A DNA stretch of 64,000 nucleotides from Streptomyces sp. NBC_00273 (GTDB lineage Bacteria > Actinomycetota > Actinomycetes > Streptomycetales > Streptomycetaceae): NCBI RefSeq assembly GCF_036178145.1, contig NZ_CP108067.1, positions 3,534,001 to 3,598,000 of the forward strand, read 5' to 3'. The notes under the pieces are model-generated. The model was given only the letters and a program-made list of their open reading frames with translations, did no database searches and was not told where the DNA came from. Every line of letters starts with the position of its first letter. The first letter of the stretch is position 1. Shown one piece after another: positions 34,745 to 42,503 of the stretch. Made by a program: the position numbers and the translations under genes.

Positions 34745-37700
34745 GTGAGGCGAAGCATCGCAAGCCCCGCGGATGAACCCGCGCGCGGCAACTTCACCCC
34801 GCCGCCGCGAGCGGCCGCGTCGCCCGTCGACGTGCCCGTGGACCCGCCCGCGAGCAGCGGGAGCAGCAGCAGGTTCTCGCCCCGCAACTGGCGTGTGCCG
34901 ACCCGTCTGAACGCCATCCTGCTCGTGCCGGCCCTCGTGGGCCTGGTCATGGGCGGCTTCCAGGTGAAGGGCTCCATCGACACCTGGAACGAGGCCCAGG
35001 ACGCCGAGAAGATAGCCACGGTCGTCCAGGCGGCCTCCGGCTACAGCCAGGCACTGCTCAACGAGCGTGACCTGACCGCCGAACCCCTCCTGAACGGCCA
35101 GACGAAGGACGCGAAGGTCCTCAAGGCCTACGCGGACACCACCGCGGCCAAGGAGAAGTTCGACAAGGCCGTCAAGGACATGCCGAAGAACCTCGGCCTG
35201 GAGCGGCGCCTGGACCTCTTCCGCGCGGAGGAGCCCAAGCTCGACGCCGTACGCGACAAGGCGTACGTGGCGGCCCTGGAGAGCCCCAAGAAGAACCTCT
35301 CCGCCGGCGCGGCCGGCCCCATCCCGACCGAAGAGGGGTATGTGCTGGTCCAGCACTACCTCATGCAGTTCTCGAACGAGCTCGGTCTCGGGACCGGCAA
35401 CGTGACCTCGTACGGCCGCATGGTCTACGCGATCGAGCTGGCCAAGGCGGCGAACTCGCTGCAGCGCGCCGTCGGTACGCACCTGCTGGTGCGCCCGAGC
35501 GCCGACGAGAACACCCGCAAGGCCCAGCTCGTCGCCTTCTCCTCCTACGCCTACCTCGAAGACATCGCCATCGGCGAGTACGTCGCGGCGGGTACCGAGG
35601 ACGACGTGAACCGCCTCAAGGCGGTCATGGCCAAGAAGTCCGAAGAGGGCAAGGCCAAGATCGCCGACGCGAAGCACCAGGCCGAGCAGGCCGGTGTCCG
35701 CTTCATTCCCCCGCCGACGATCGGCGAGTCCGCGCTCGCCGGCATGACCGACGCGATCGCCAACAGCGAGAGCAAGAAGAAGCTCTCCGAGACCGGGGCG
35801 ACCCCCGCGTTCTGGCAGGCCGCCGCCACCGCGAAGTTCGACGGTTACGACGAGGTCGAGAAGGAACTCCTCGACAAGGCCGTCAAGGACGCCGTCGCGG
35901 TCTCCGACGAGGCCCGCACCGACGCGATCGTCAACGGCGCCATCGTGGTCGTGGCCCTGCTCGCCGCCTTCATCCTCGCCGGCATGATGGCCCGCCAGAT
36001 GGGCCGCGCGATGGCCCGCCTGCGCACCGCCGCCTTCGACATCGCCGAGCAGCGCCTGCCGATGCTCGTCGACCAGCTCTCGCGCACCGATCCCGGCAAG
36101 GTGGACACCCGTGTCCTGCCGATCCCCATCGACTCCCAGGACGAGATCGGCGAGGTCGCCCGCGCCTTCGACCAGGTCCACCGGGAAGCGGTACGGCTCG
36201 CGGCCGAGCAGGCCCTCCTGCGAGGGAACGTCAACGCGATCTTCACCAACCTCTCCATGCGCAACCAGTCGCTGATCGAGGGCCAGCTGACCCTCATCAC
36301 CGACCTGGAGAACAACGAGGCCGACCCGGACCAGCTGGAGAACCTCTTCCGCCTGGACCACCTGGCCACCCGTATGCGCCGCAACGGCGAGAACCTCCTC
36401 ATCCTCGCGGGCGAGGAGCCGGGCCGCCGCTGGGACCAGCCGGTCCCGCTCGTCGACGTGCTGCGCGCCGCCTCCTCCGAGGTGGAGCAGTACGAGCGCA
36501 TCGAGCTCTCCGGCGTCTCGGAGGCCGAGATCCACGGCCAGGCCGTGACCGACCTCGTGCACCTGCTCGCCGAGCTCCTGGAGAACGCCACCACGTTCTC
36601 CTCCCCGCAGACCAAGGTCCGCGTCAACGCCACGCGTCTGCCCGACGGCCGTGTGATGGTCGAGATCCACGACAAGGGCATCGGCCTCACCGCCGAGGAC
36701 TTCGCGGACATCAACCACAAGCTGGCCAACCCGCCGACCGTGGACGCCGCGATCTCGCAGCGCATGGGTCTGTTCGTGGTCGGCCGGCTGGCGGACCGCC
36801 ACAGCATCCGCGTCCAGCTGCGCCCCTCGGGCGAGGCGGCCGGTACCACCTCGCTGGTCATGCTCCCCGACGCCATCACCCACGGTGGCGGTGGCGAGGG
36901 CATCCCGGACGACGACTTCACGGTCTCGCAGATCATTCCGGAGCAGCAGGCCCAGCTGGCTCCCCCGCTGCGCACCGCCGCCGAGCTCGGCTTCGACGAC
37001 TCGCGGTACGACCAGCAGGGCTCCGAGGGCCCCGGCGCCGACCCGGTCGGCCGGTCCCTGGGGCAGCAGGAGCGGAGGGCCGCGCTGGCGGCCCAGGTGG
37101 GTTACCCGCAGGAACAGCAGCAGTACCCCGCCCAGGACTATCCGGAACCTCAGCCGGAGCACGGGTACCAGGAGTACCAGGGCTACGAGCAGCAGTCCGA
37201 GCAGGCCTACGACACCTCCTACGAGGCTCAGCAGGCACAGCAGGGCTACGAGGCGTACCCGCAGCAGGACTACGGCTATACGGAAGACGGTTACCCGGAC
37301 CAGCAGCCGGCCACTCAGGGCTACGACAATGGCTTCGAAGCCCAGTCGGGGCAGGCCGAATGGCCCGAACAGAACACGTATCCGGCTGCCTACCAGCAGG
37401 ATTACGGGACTGAATCGGAATCCCAGGCCGTCCCCGAACCGGCTCCGGAGCGCGTAGGCTTCGACCGTCCGGGTGCCGCTGCCGACACCGGTCACGCGAT
37501 GACCGGAGCGGGCCTGCCGCGACGCGGCAGCCAGCAGCAGTGGCCGTCCGGGAAGCAGCAAACGGAGTCCACCGGATCCCTCTTCGAACAGCGGTCGCCG
37601 CGTCAGCAGCAGCCCGTCGAAACGGAGCAGGCGCCGGAGGGAACCGAAGGCACCGCTGCCTGGCGTTCGCGCAACGACGAACGCTGGCAGCAGGCCGGAA

Positions 37701-37930
37701 AGCTCCGTGAGCCGAAGGCGGGCGGGATCACCCCGTCCGGTCTCCCTCGGCGCGTGCCCAAGGCCAACCTGGTCGAGGGTGCAGCGGAGACGACCCCGCA
37801 GGGCGGCCCCCAGGTCTCCCGCGCACCGGAGGACGTCCGCGGCAGGTTGAGCAACCTGCGGCGCGGTGTCCAGCAGGGACGCAGCGCGGGTTCTGAGCAG
37901 TCAAGTAACAGCTATGACCAGGAGCGTTAG
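34745..37930 (+). CDS. cvnA2: Conservon 2 sensor histidine kinase-like protein CvnA2
   Basis: At 1061 residues it has the same plan as CvnA1: TM1 (about 57-76), sensor domain, TM2 (about 393-417), HAMP, and the His-containing LDHLATRMRRNGENLLILAG near 537. HATPase_c covers about 600-710 (ELLENATTFSS, HDKGIGLTAEDF), then a Gln/Tyr-rich disordered tail. The last segment VSRAPEDVRGRLSNLRRGVQQGR closely matches the CvnA1 tail and may bind a partner. The sensor domains of the two proteins are clearly different, so the paralogues probably see different signals. Start: GTG at 34745 with AGAGGTTG upstream. Confidence 0.9.
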   Translation: MRRSIASPADEPARGNFTPPPRAAASPVDVPVDPPASSGSSSRFSPRNWRVPTRLNAILLVPALVGLVMGGFQVKGSIDTWNEAQDAEKIATVVQAASGYSQALLNERDLTAEPLLNGQTKDAKVLKAYADTTAAKEKFDKAVKDMPKNLGLERRLDLFRAEEPKLDAVRDKAYVAALESPKKNLSAGAAGPIPTEEGYVLVQHYLMQFSNELGLGTGNVTSYGRMVYAIELAKAANSLQRAVGTHLLVRPSADENTRKAQLVAFSSYAYLEDIAIGEYVAAGTEDDVNRLKAVMAKKSEEGKAKIADAKHQAEQAGVRFIPPPTIGESALAGMTDAIANSESKKKLSETGATPAFWQAAATAKFDGYDEVEKELLDKAVKDAVAVSDEARTDAIVNGAIVVVALLAAFILAGMMARQMGRAMARLRTAAFDIAEQRLPMLVDQLSRTDPGKVDTRVLPIPIDSQDEIGEVARAFDQVHREAVRLAAEQALLRGNVNAIFTNLSMRNQSLIEGQLTLITDLENNEADPDQLENLFRLDHLATRMRRNGENLLILAGEEPGRRWDQPVPLVDVLRAASSEVEQYERIELSGVSEAEIHGQAVTDLVHLLAELLENATTFSSPQTKVRVNATRLPDGRVMVEIHDKGIGLTAEDFADINHKLANPPTVDAAISQRMGLFVVGRLADRHSIRVQLRPSGEAAGTTSLVMLPDAITHGGGGEGIPDDDFTVSQIIPEQQAQLAPPLRTAAELGFDDSRYDQQGSEGPGADPVGRSLGQQERRAALAAQVGYPQEQQQYPAQDYPEPQPEHGYQEYQGYEQQSEQAYDTSYEAQQAQQGYEAYPQQDYGYTEDGYPDQQPATQGYDNGFEAQSGQAEWPEQNTYPAAYQQDYGTESESQAVPEPAPERVGFDRPGAAADTGHAMTGAGLPRRGSQQQWPSGKQQTESTGSLFEQRSPRQQQPVETEQAPEGTEGTAAWRSRNDERWQQAGKLREPKAGGITPSGLPRRVPKANLVEGAAETTPQGGPQVSRAPEDVRGRLSNLRRGVQQGRSAGSEQSSNSYDQER

Positions 37931-37931
37931 T

Positions 37932-38354
37932 GTGAGCCCGATGAGCCAGGCGGCACAGAACCTGAACTGGTTGATCACCAACTTCGTGGACAACACCCCC
38001 GGGGTGTCCCACACGGTGGTGGTCTCCGCCGACGGCCTTCTTCTGGCGATGTCCGACGGGTTCCCGCGCGACCGCGCCGATCAGCTGGCGGCCGTGGCCT
38101 CCGGACTGACCTCGCTGACCGCCGGTGCCTCTCGCATCTTCGAGGGTGGCGCCGTCAACCAGACCGTGGTCGAGATGGACCGGGGATTCCTCTTCCTCAT
38201 GTCCGTCTCGGACGGATCGTCCCTCGCGGTGCTCGCGCACCCGGAGTGCGACATCGGCCTCGTGGGCTACGAGATGGCTCTTCTGGTGGATCGCGCGGGC
38301 AGTGTCCTCACCCCGGATCTGCGTGCCGAGCTGCAAGGAAGTCTTCTCAACTAG
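37932..38354 (+). CDS. cvnB2: Conservon 2 roadblock/LC7 protein CvnB2
   Basis: A 140-residue roadblock/LC7 protein, one base after the cvnA2 stop, starting at GTG with AGGAG upstream. It is almost identical to CvnB1 (Glu to Asp in AMSDG, last residue Asn instead of Gly, and one N-terminal change). The high identity suggests shared partners or recent gene conversion. Confidence 0.93.
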   Translation: MSPMSQAAQNLNWLITNFVDNTPGVSHTVVVSADGLLLAMSDGFPRDRADQLAAVASGLTSLTAGASRIFEGGAVNQTVVEMDRGFLFLMSVSDGSSLAVLAHPECDIGLVGYEMALLVDRAGSVLTPDLRAELQGSLLN

Positions 38355-38372
38355 CAGACAGGCAGTGCGTTT

Positions 38373-38404
38373 CGCGCCATCGCACCATAGGGTGCGGTGG
38401 CGCG
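38373..38404 (+). other. Hairpin between cvnB2 and cvnC2
   Basis: A 14-bp stem with one wobble pair (CGCGCCATCGCACC/GGTGCGGTGGCGCG) and an ATAG loop lies 18 bases after cvnB2, at the same operon position as the hairpin of conservon 1 but with unrelated sequence. No U-tract follows. Confidence 0.75.
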
Positions 38405-38447
38405 GTTCCACAGGGAGTACTGCGTTCTTGGAGTCGGAGGAGGAAAC

Positions 38448-39002
38448 GTGACAACACCCGGAGGACATCCTTATGGCGGCGCGCAGCAGCCGCAGGGTGG
38501 GCACGACCAGAACCGCTTCAACTTTCCCTCGGCGCCGAGCCGGCCCGTGCCGGAGCAGAACCCCTACCAGCAGCAGCCGTACGGACAGCCCCAGCAGCCC
38601 CAGTACCAGATGCCTCAGCAACAGCCTCCGCGCGCCGCGCGGCAGCCGGCGCCGAAGGCCCACAACCCGCTGGTGCGTCCGTACGCGATGACCGGCGGCC
38701 GTACTCGGCCGCGCTACCAGCTCGCCATCGAGGCGCTGGTCAGTACCACGGCGGATCCCGCGCGTCTGCAAGGGCAGTTGCCCGAGCACCAGCGCATCTG
38801 CCGCCTGTGCCAGGAGATCAAATCCGTCGCGGAGATCTCGGCACTTCTCTCCATTCCTCTTGGTGTCGCCCGCATCCTCGTCGCCGACCTGGCGGAGGCG
38901 GGCCTTGTCGCCATTCACCAGCCCGGCGGCGACGAGTCTGCCGGTGGCCAGCCAGACGTGACACTGCTCGAAAGGGTGCTCAGTGGACTTCGCAAGCTCT
39001 AA
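38448..39002 (+). CDS. cvnC2: Conservon 2 DUF742 protein CvnC2
   Basis: At 184 residues it is longer than CvnC1 because of a Gln/Pro-rich N-terminal extension (about residues 1-75). The DUF742 core follows (LVRPYAMTGGRTRPRYQLAI, EHQRICRLCQEIKSVAEISALL). Start choice: GTG at 38448 directly after GGAGGAGGAAAC, a very strong ribosome site. It overlaps cvnD2 by 20 bases. Confidence 0.92.
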   Translation: MTTPGGHPYGGAQQPQGGHDQNRFNFPSAPSRPVPEQNPYQQQPYGQPQQPQYQMPQQQPPRAARQPAPKAHNPLVRPYAMTGGRTRPRYQLAIEALVSTTADPARLQGQLPEHQRICRLCQEIKSVAEISALLSIPLGVARILVADLAEAGLVAIHQPGGDESAGGQPDVTLLERVLSGLRKL

Positions 39003-39570
39003 CGGCGGAGCGGCTCCTGCTCGCTCCACCACCTCCGCGAAGATCGTGGTGGCGGGCGGCTTCGGCGTGGGCAAGACCACGTTCGTCGGCGCGGTCTCCG
39101 AGATCAACCCGCTGCGCACCGAAGCCGTGATGACCAGTGCCTCGGCCGGGATCGACGACCTCACCCACACCGGTGACAAGACGACCACCACGGTCGCCAT
39201 GGACTTCGGCCGCATCACGCTCGACCAGGACCTGATCCTGTACCTCTTCGGTACCCCGGGCCAGGACCGCTTCTGGTTCATGTGGGACGACCTCGTCCGC
39301 GGCGCCATCGGCGCCGTCGTGCTCGTGGACACGCGCCGCCTCGCCGACTGCTTCCCCGCGGTCGACTACTTCGAGAACAGCGGCCTGCCGTTCGTCGTGG
39401 CCCTCAACGGCTTCGACGGGAACCAGGCCTACACGCCGGAAGAAGTCCGCGAGGCCCTCCAGATCGGCCCGGACGCTCCGATCATCACCACCGACGCCCG
39501 CCACCGCGCGGACGCCAAGAGCGCGCTCATCACGCTCGTCGAGCACGCGCTGATGGCGCGCCTGCGGTAG
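38983..39570 (+). CDS. cvnD2: Conservon 2 small GTPase CvnD2
   Basis: A 195-residue GTPase nearly identical to CvnD1, with P-loop GGFGVGKTTF, G3 FGTPGQDR and LNGFD in place of NKxD. The few differences cluster at the N-terminus and around residues 145-160. The GTG start overlaps cvnC2 by 20 bases. Probably forms the G-protein arm of conservon 2, and cross-talk with conservon 1 is plausible. Confidence 0.94.
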   Translation: MDFASSNGGAAPARSTTSAKIVVAGGFGVGKTTFVGAVSEINPLRTEAVMTSASAGIDDLTHTGDKTTTTVAMDFGRITLDQDLILYLFGTPGQDRFWFMWDDLVRGAIGAVVLVDTRRLADCFPAVDYFENSGLPFVVALNGFDGNQAYTPEEVREALQIGPDAPIITTDARHRADAKSALITLVEHALMARLR

Positions 39571-39590
39571 CAGCCCTGCCGCACTCGATA

Positions 39591-39618
39591 GGCCCCCGTG
39601 TCACACGACGCGGGGGCC
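39591..39618 (+). terminator. Terminator of conservon 2
   Basis: A 12-bp stem (GGCCCCCGTGTC/GACGCGGGGGCC, one wobble) with an ACAC loop, 20 bases after cvnD2 and followed by TTCGCC. Confidence 0.8.
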
Positions 39619-39708
39619 TTCGCCATGGGGGCGGGGTCCTGGACGGCTCCCCGGTCTCCCACGCGCCCCGGGGAGGCCCGCGCGTCCGGCGCCCTCGGCA
39701 GGTACGAG

Positions 39709-39743
39709 GAAGGCCCCGCACCCTGGACGGGTGCGGGGCCTTC
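39709..39743 (-). terminator. Terminator downstream of accE
   Basis: A 15-bp perfect stem (GAAGGCCCCGCACCC and complement) with a five-base loop lies 13 bases after the accE stop on the minus strand, followed by TCGTACC. Confidence 0.8.
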
Positions 39744-39756
39744 TGGGCTCGGGAAC

Positions 39757-39957
39757 TCAGCCCTGCCAGCTGTGCGGGGCGCGGAAGCCGGGCGTGCGCT
39801 CCAGGCGGCGCCAGCCGGCCTGGCCGGGCACGCGCACCGGGGTCTCCTCGGGCGTGGCGGCCGCGCGGGCGAGCAGGATCGCGGTGATCGCGGCCAGCTC
39901 TTCGGGCTGGGCGTTGCCCTTTTCGACGCGCAGCAGGGTGTCAGTGGCGGTGGTCAT
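39757..39957 (-). CDS. accE: Acyl-CoA carboxylase epsilon subunit
   Basis: The 66-residue protein (MTTATDTLLRVEKGNAQPEEL...) has the short epsilon-subunit pattern, including the C-terminal WRRLERTPGF segment that docks onto the beta subunit. In Streptomyces AccE stimulates the AccA2-AccB acetyl-CoA carboxylase complex. It lies 23 bases downstream of the beta subunit gene and is probably co-transcribed with it. Confidence 0.92.
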   Translation of the reverse strand: MTTATDTLLRVEKGNAQPEELAAITAILLARAAATPEETPVRVPGQAGWRRLERTPGFRAPHSWQG

Positions 39958-39980
39958 GTGGTGGCAGGTCTCCTTCGCGG

Positions 39981-41564
39981 TTACTGCGGCGGGTTGCCGT
40001 GCTTGCGGGACGGCAGATCGGCGTGCTTGTTGCGGAGCATCGCGAGGGCGCTGATGAGCACCTCGCGGGTCTCGGCGGGGTCGATGACGTCGTCGACGAG
40101 GCCGCGCTCGGCCGCGTAGTACGGGTGCATCAGTTCGGCCTTGTACTCCTTGACCATGCGCACGCGCATGGCCTCGGGGTCTTCGGCGTCCGCGATCTGC
40201 TTGCGGAAGATGACGTTGGCCGCGCCCTCGGCGCCCATCACGGCGATCTCGTTGGTCGGCCACGCGTAGGTGATGTCGGCGCCGATGGACTGCGAGTCCA
40301 TGACGATGTACGCGCCGCCGTACGCCTTGCGCAGGATCAGCGAGATCCGCGGGACGGTGGCGTTGCAGTACGCGTACAGCAGCTTGGCGCCGTGGCGGAT
40401 GATGCCGCCGTGTTCCTGGTCGACGCCCGGCAGGAAGCCGGGGACGTCCAGCAGCGTGATGATCGGGATGTTGAAGGCGTCGCACATCTGGACGAAGCGC
40501 GCGGCCTTCTCGGAGGCCTCGATGTCCAGGACACCGGCGAGGTGGCCGGGCTGGTTGGCGACGATGCCGACGACCTGGCCGTTCATCCGGGCCAGGGCGC
40601 AGATGATGTTGCGGGCCCAGCGCTCGTGGATCTCCAGGACGTCGCCTTCGTCGACGAGCTCCTCGATGACCTTGAGCATGTCGTACGGGCGGTTGCCGTC
40701 GGCGGGCACCAGGTCCAGCAGGACCTCGCTGCGGCGGTCGGCCGGGTCGCTCGTCTCGTGGACGGGCGGGTTCTCGCGGTTGTTGGAGGGCAGCATCGAG
40801 ATGAGGTAGCGGACCTCGGAGATGCAGGTCTCCTCGTCGTCGTACGCGAAGTGCGCGACGCCGGAGGTCTCGGCGTGCACGTCGGCGCCGCCGAGGCCGT
40901 TCTGGGTGATCTCCTCGCCGGTCACCGCGCGGACCACGTCCGGGCCGGTGATGAACATCTGCGAGGTCTCCCGGACCATGAACACGAAGTCCGTGAGGGC
41001 CGGGGAGTAGGCGGCGCCACCGGCGCAGGGGCCCAGCATGACCGAGATCTGCGGGATGACGCCCGAGGCCTTGGTGTTGCGCTGGAAGATGCCGCCGTAG
41101 CCCGCCAGCGCCGAGACGCCCTCCTGGATGCGGGCGCCGGCGCCGTCGTTCAGGGAGACCAGCGGGGCACCGGCCGCGATGGCCATGTCCATGATCTTGT
41201 GGATCTTCGTGGCGTGGGCCTCGCCCAGGGCGCCGCCGAAGATGCGGAAGTCGTGCGCGTAGACGAAGACCGTGCGGCCCTCGACCGTGCCCCAGCCGGT
41301 GATCACACCGTCGGTGTAGGGCTTCTTGTTCTCCAGGCCGAACCCGGTCGCCCGGTGGCGGCGGAGCTGCTCGACCTCCCGGAAGGAACCTTCGTCGAGC
41401 AGCAGCGCGATGCGCTCACGGGCGGTCAGCTTGCCCTTGGCGTGCTGGGTCTCGGTCGCGCGGTCGCTGGGGCCGCGCCTCGCCTGCTCGCGCAGGGAGT
41501 GCAGCTCGGCCACGCGCCCGCGGGCGTCCGTCGGCTCGCTCGGGGTCTGGTCCACAACGGTCAT
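39981..41564 (-). CDS. accB: Acyl-CoA carboxylase beta (carboxyltransferase) subunit
   Basis: This 527-residue crotonase-fold carboxyltransferase moves carboxyl groups from biotin to acetyl- or propionyl-CoA. Conserved loops include SLNDGAGARIQEGVSAL, GPCAGGAAYSPALTDF and the second domain's LLDVPGFLPGVDQEHGGIIRHGAKLLYAY. Residue Ile420 (in YGGAYIVMD) corresponds to the specificity position known from Streptomyces, where Ile marks AccB (acetyl-CoA accepted) and Asp marks PccB. That supports AccB, and the adjacent accE agrees. Start at the ATG at 41564. Confidence 0.93.
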   Translation of the reverse strand: MTVVDQTPSEPTDARGRVAELHSLREQARRGPSDRATETQHAKGKLTARERIALLLDEGSFREVEQLRRHRATGFGLENKKPYTDGVITGWGTVEGRTVFVYAHDFRIFGGALGEAHATKIHKIMDMAIAAGAPLVSLNDGAGARIQEGVSALAGYGGIFQRNTKASGVIPQISVMLGPCAGGAAYSPALTDFVFMVRETSQMFITGPDVVRAVTGEEITQNGLGGADVHAETSGVAHFAYDDEETCISEVRYLISMLPSNNRENPPVHETSDPADRRSEVLLDLVPADGNRPYDMLKVIEELVDEGDVLEIHERWARNIICALARMNGQVVGIVANQPGHLAGVLDIEASEKAARFVQMCDAFNIPIITLLDVPGFLPGVDQEHGGIIRHGAKLLYAYCNATVPRISLILRKAYGGAYIVMDSQSIGADITYAWPTNEIAVMGAEGAANVIFRKQIADAEDPEAMRVRMVKEYKAELMHPYYAAERGLVDDVIDPAETREVLISALAMLRNKHADLPSRKHGNPPQ

Positions 41565-41736
41565 GTACCGACCTTACGAAGATCGCGATGAAAAACCTCC
41601 GTTCATTCCTCACAGTCTCGGAAGACTTCCGCTGTCCGGCCCGCACAGTACGCCCAGTGGATGTAGGGACTCCGCCAGACGGGGCGCTCGCCCGTTGTGG
41701 GACCTTCACAAAATGACCTGACACCCCGGCTAGATG

Positions 41737-41795
41737 TTGAAACTTGAACGGAATAGGTCTAGCGTCGTTCCCGTTGAAGTCGTTGAAGATTCAAC
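41737..41795 (+). promoter_or_regulatory. yceI promoter with palindromic operator
   Basis: TTGAAA (41737-41742) and TAGCGT (41760-41765) are 17 bases apart. Just downstream is the perfect palindrome GTTGAAGATTCAAC (41782-41795), and GTTGAAG also occurs at 41773. The palindrome resembles MarR-family operators, but no MarR gene is adjacent. Confidence 0.55.
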
Positions 41796-41835
41796 AGATT
41801 CTTCGGACCGTGCAGGAACCACCAAGGAGCAAGTC

Positions 41836-42456
41836 ATGGGTCTCTTCACCCGCCGCAGCCAGAACGTGAACGTCCAGGACGGCGCCGCCGTCGCCACCCT
41901 GGAAGTGGACCCGGCGCTCGCCGCGCTCACCGGCGATTACGTCATCGACCCGGCCCACAGCAGCATCGGCTTCACCGTCCGCCACGCCATGGTCACCAAC
42001 GTCCGCGGAGCCTTCACCGAGCACGAGGGAAGCCTGCACCTGGACGGCGCCGACCCGGCCCGCTCCACCGCCTCCATCGACGTGAAGATCGCCTCCGTCG
42101 ACACCGGCATCGCCGACCGCGACGGTCACCTGCGCAGCGGCGACTTCTTCGACGCGGAGGCCTTCCCGCTGATGACCTTCCGCTCCACCGAGGCGCGCCA
42201 GCTCGGCGGGGACGCGTACCGCATCACCGGTGAGCTGACCATCAAGGACGTCACGCGCCCGCTCTCCATCGACCTGGAGTTCAACGGCTCGGCCACCGAC
42301 CCCTACGGCAACGAGCGCGTCGGCTTCGAGGGCTCCACCGAGATCCTGCGCTCCGACTGGGGCCTGACGTGGAACGCCGCCCTGGAGGCCGGCGGCGTGA
42401 TGGTCAGCGACAAGGTGAAGCTGACCTTCGACATCTCGGCCATCAAGCAGGCCTGA
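41836..42456 (+). CDS. YceI family protein
   Basis: The 206-residue protein contains the lipocalin-like YceI barrel (YVIDPAHSSIGFTVRHAMVTNVRGAF, FFDAEAFPLMTFRST, ELTIKDVTRPLSIDLEF, and WNAALEAGGVMVSDKVKLTF). YceI proteins bind polyisoprenoid or other lipids. No signal peptide is present, so this is a cytosolic form. The ATG at 41836 follows AAGGAG. Regulation through the upstream palindrome is inferred. Confidence 0.92.
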   Translation: MGLFTRRSQNVNVQDGAAVATLEVDPALAALTGDYVIDPAHSSIGFTVRHAMVTNVRGAFTEHEGSLHLDGADPARSTASIDVKIASVDTGIADRDGHLRSGDFFDAEAFPLMTFRSTEARQLGGDAYRITGELTIKDVTRPLSIDLEFNGSATDPYGNERVGFEGSTEILRSDWGLTWNAALEAGGVMVSDKVKLTFDISAIKQA

Positions 42457-42503
42457 CGGGCGGGCTCCCCCGACGCTCGGCACCGGGGGCGGCCGGACAC
42501 CAC

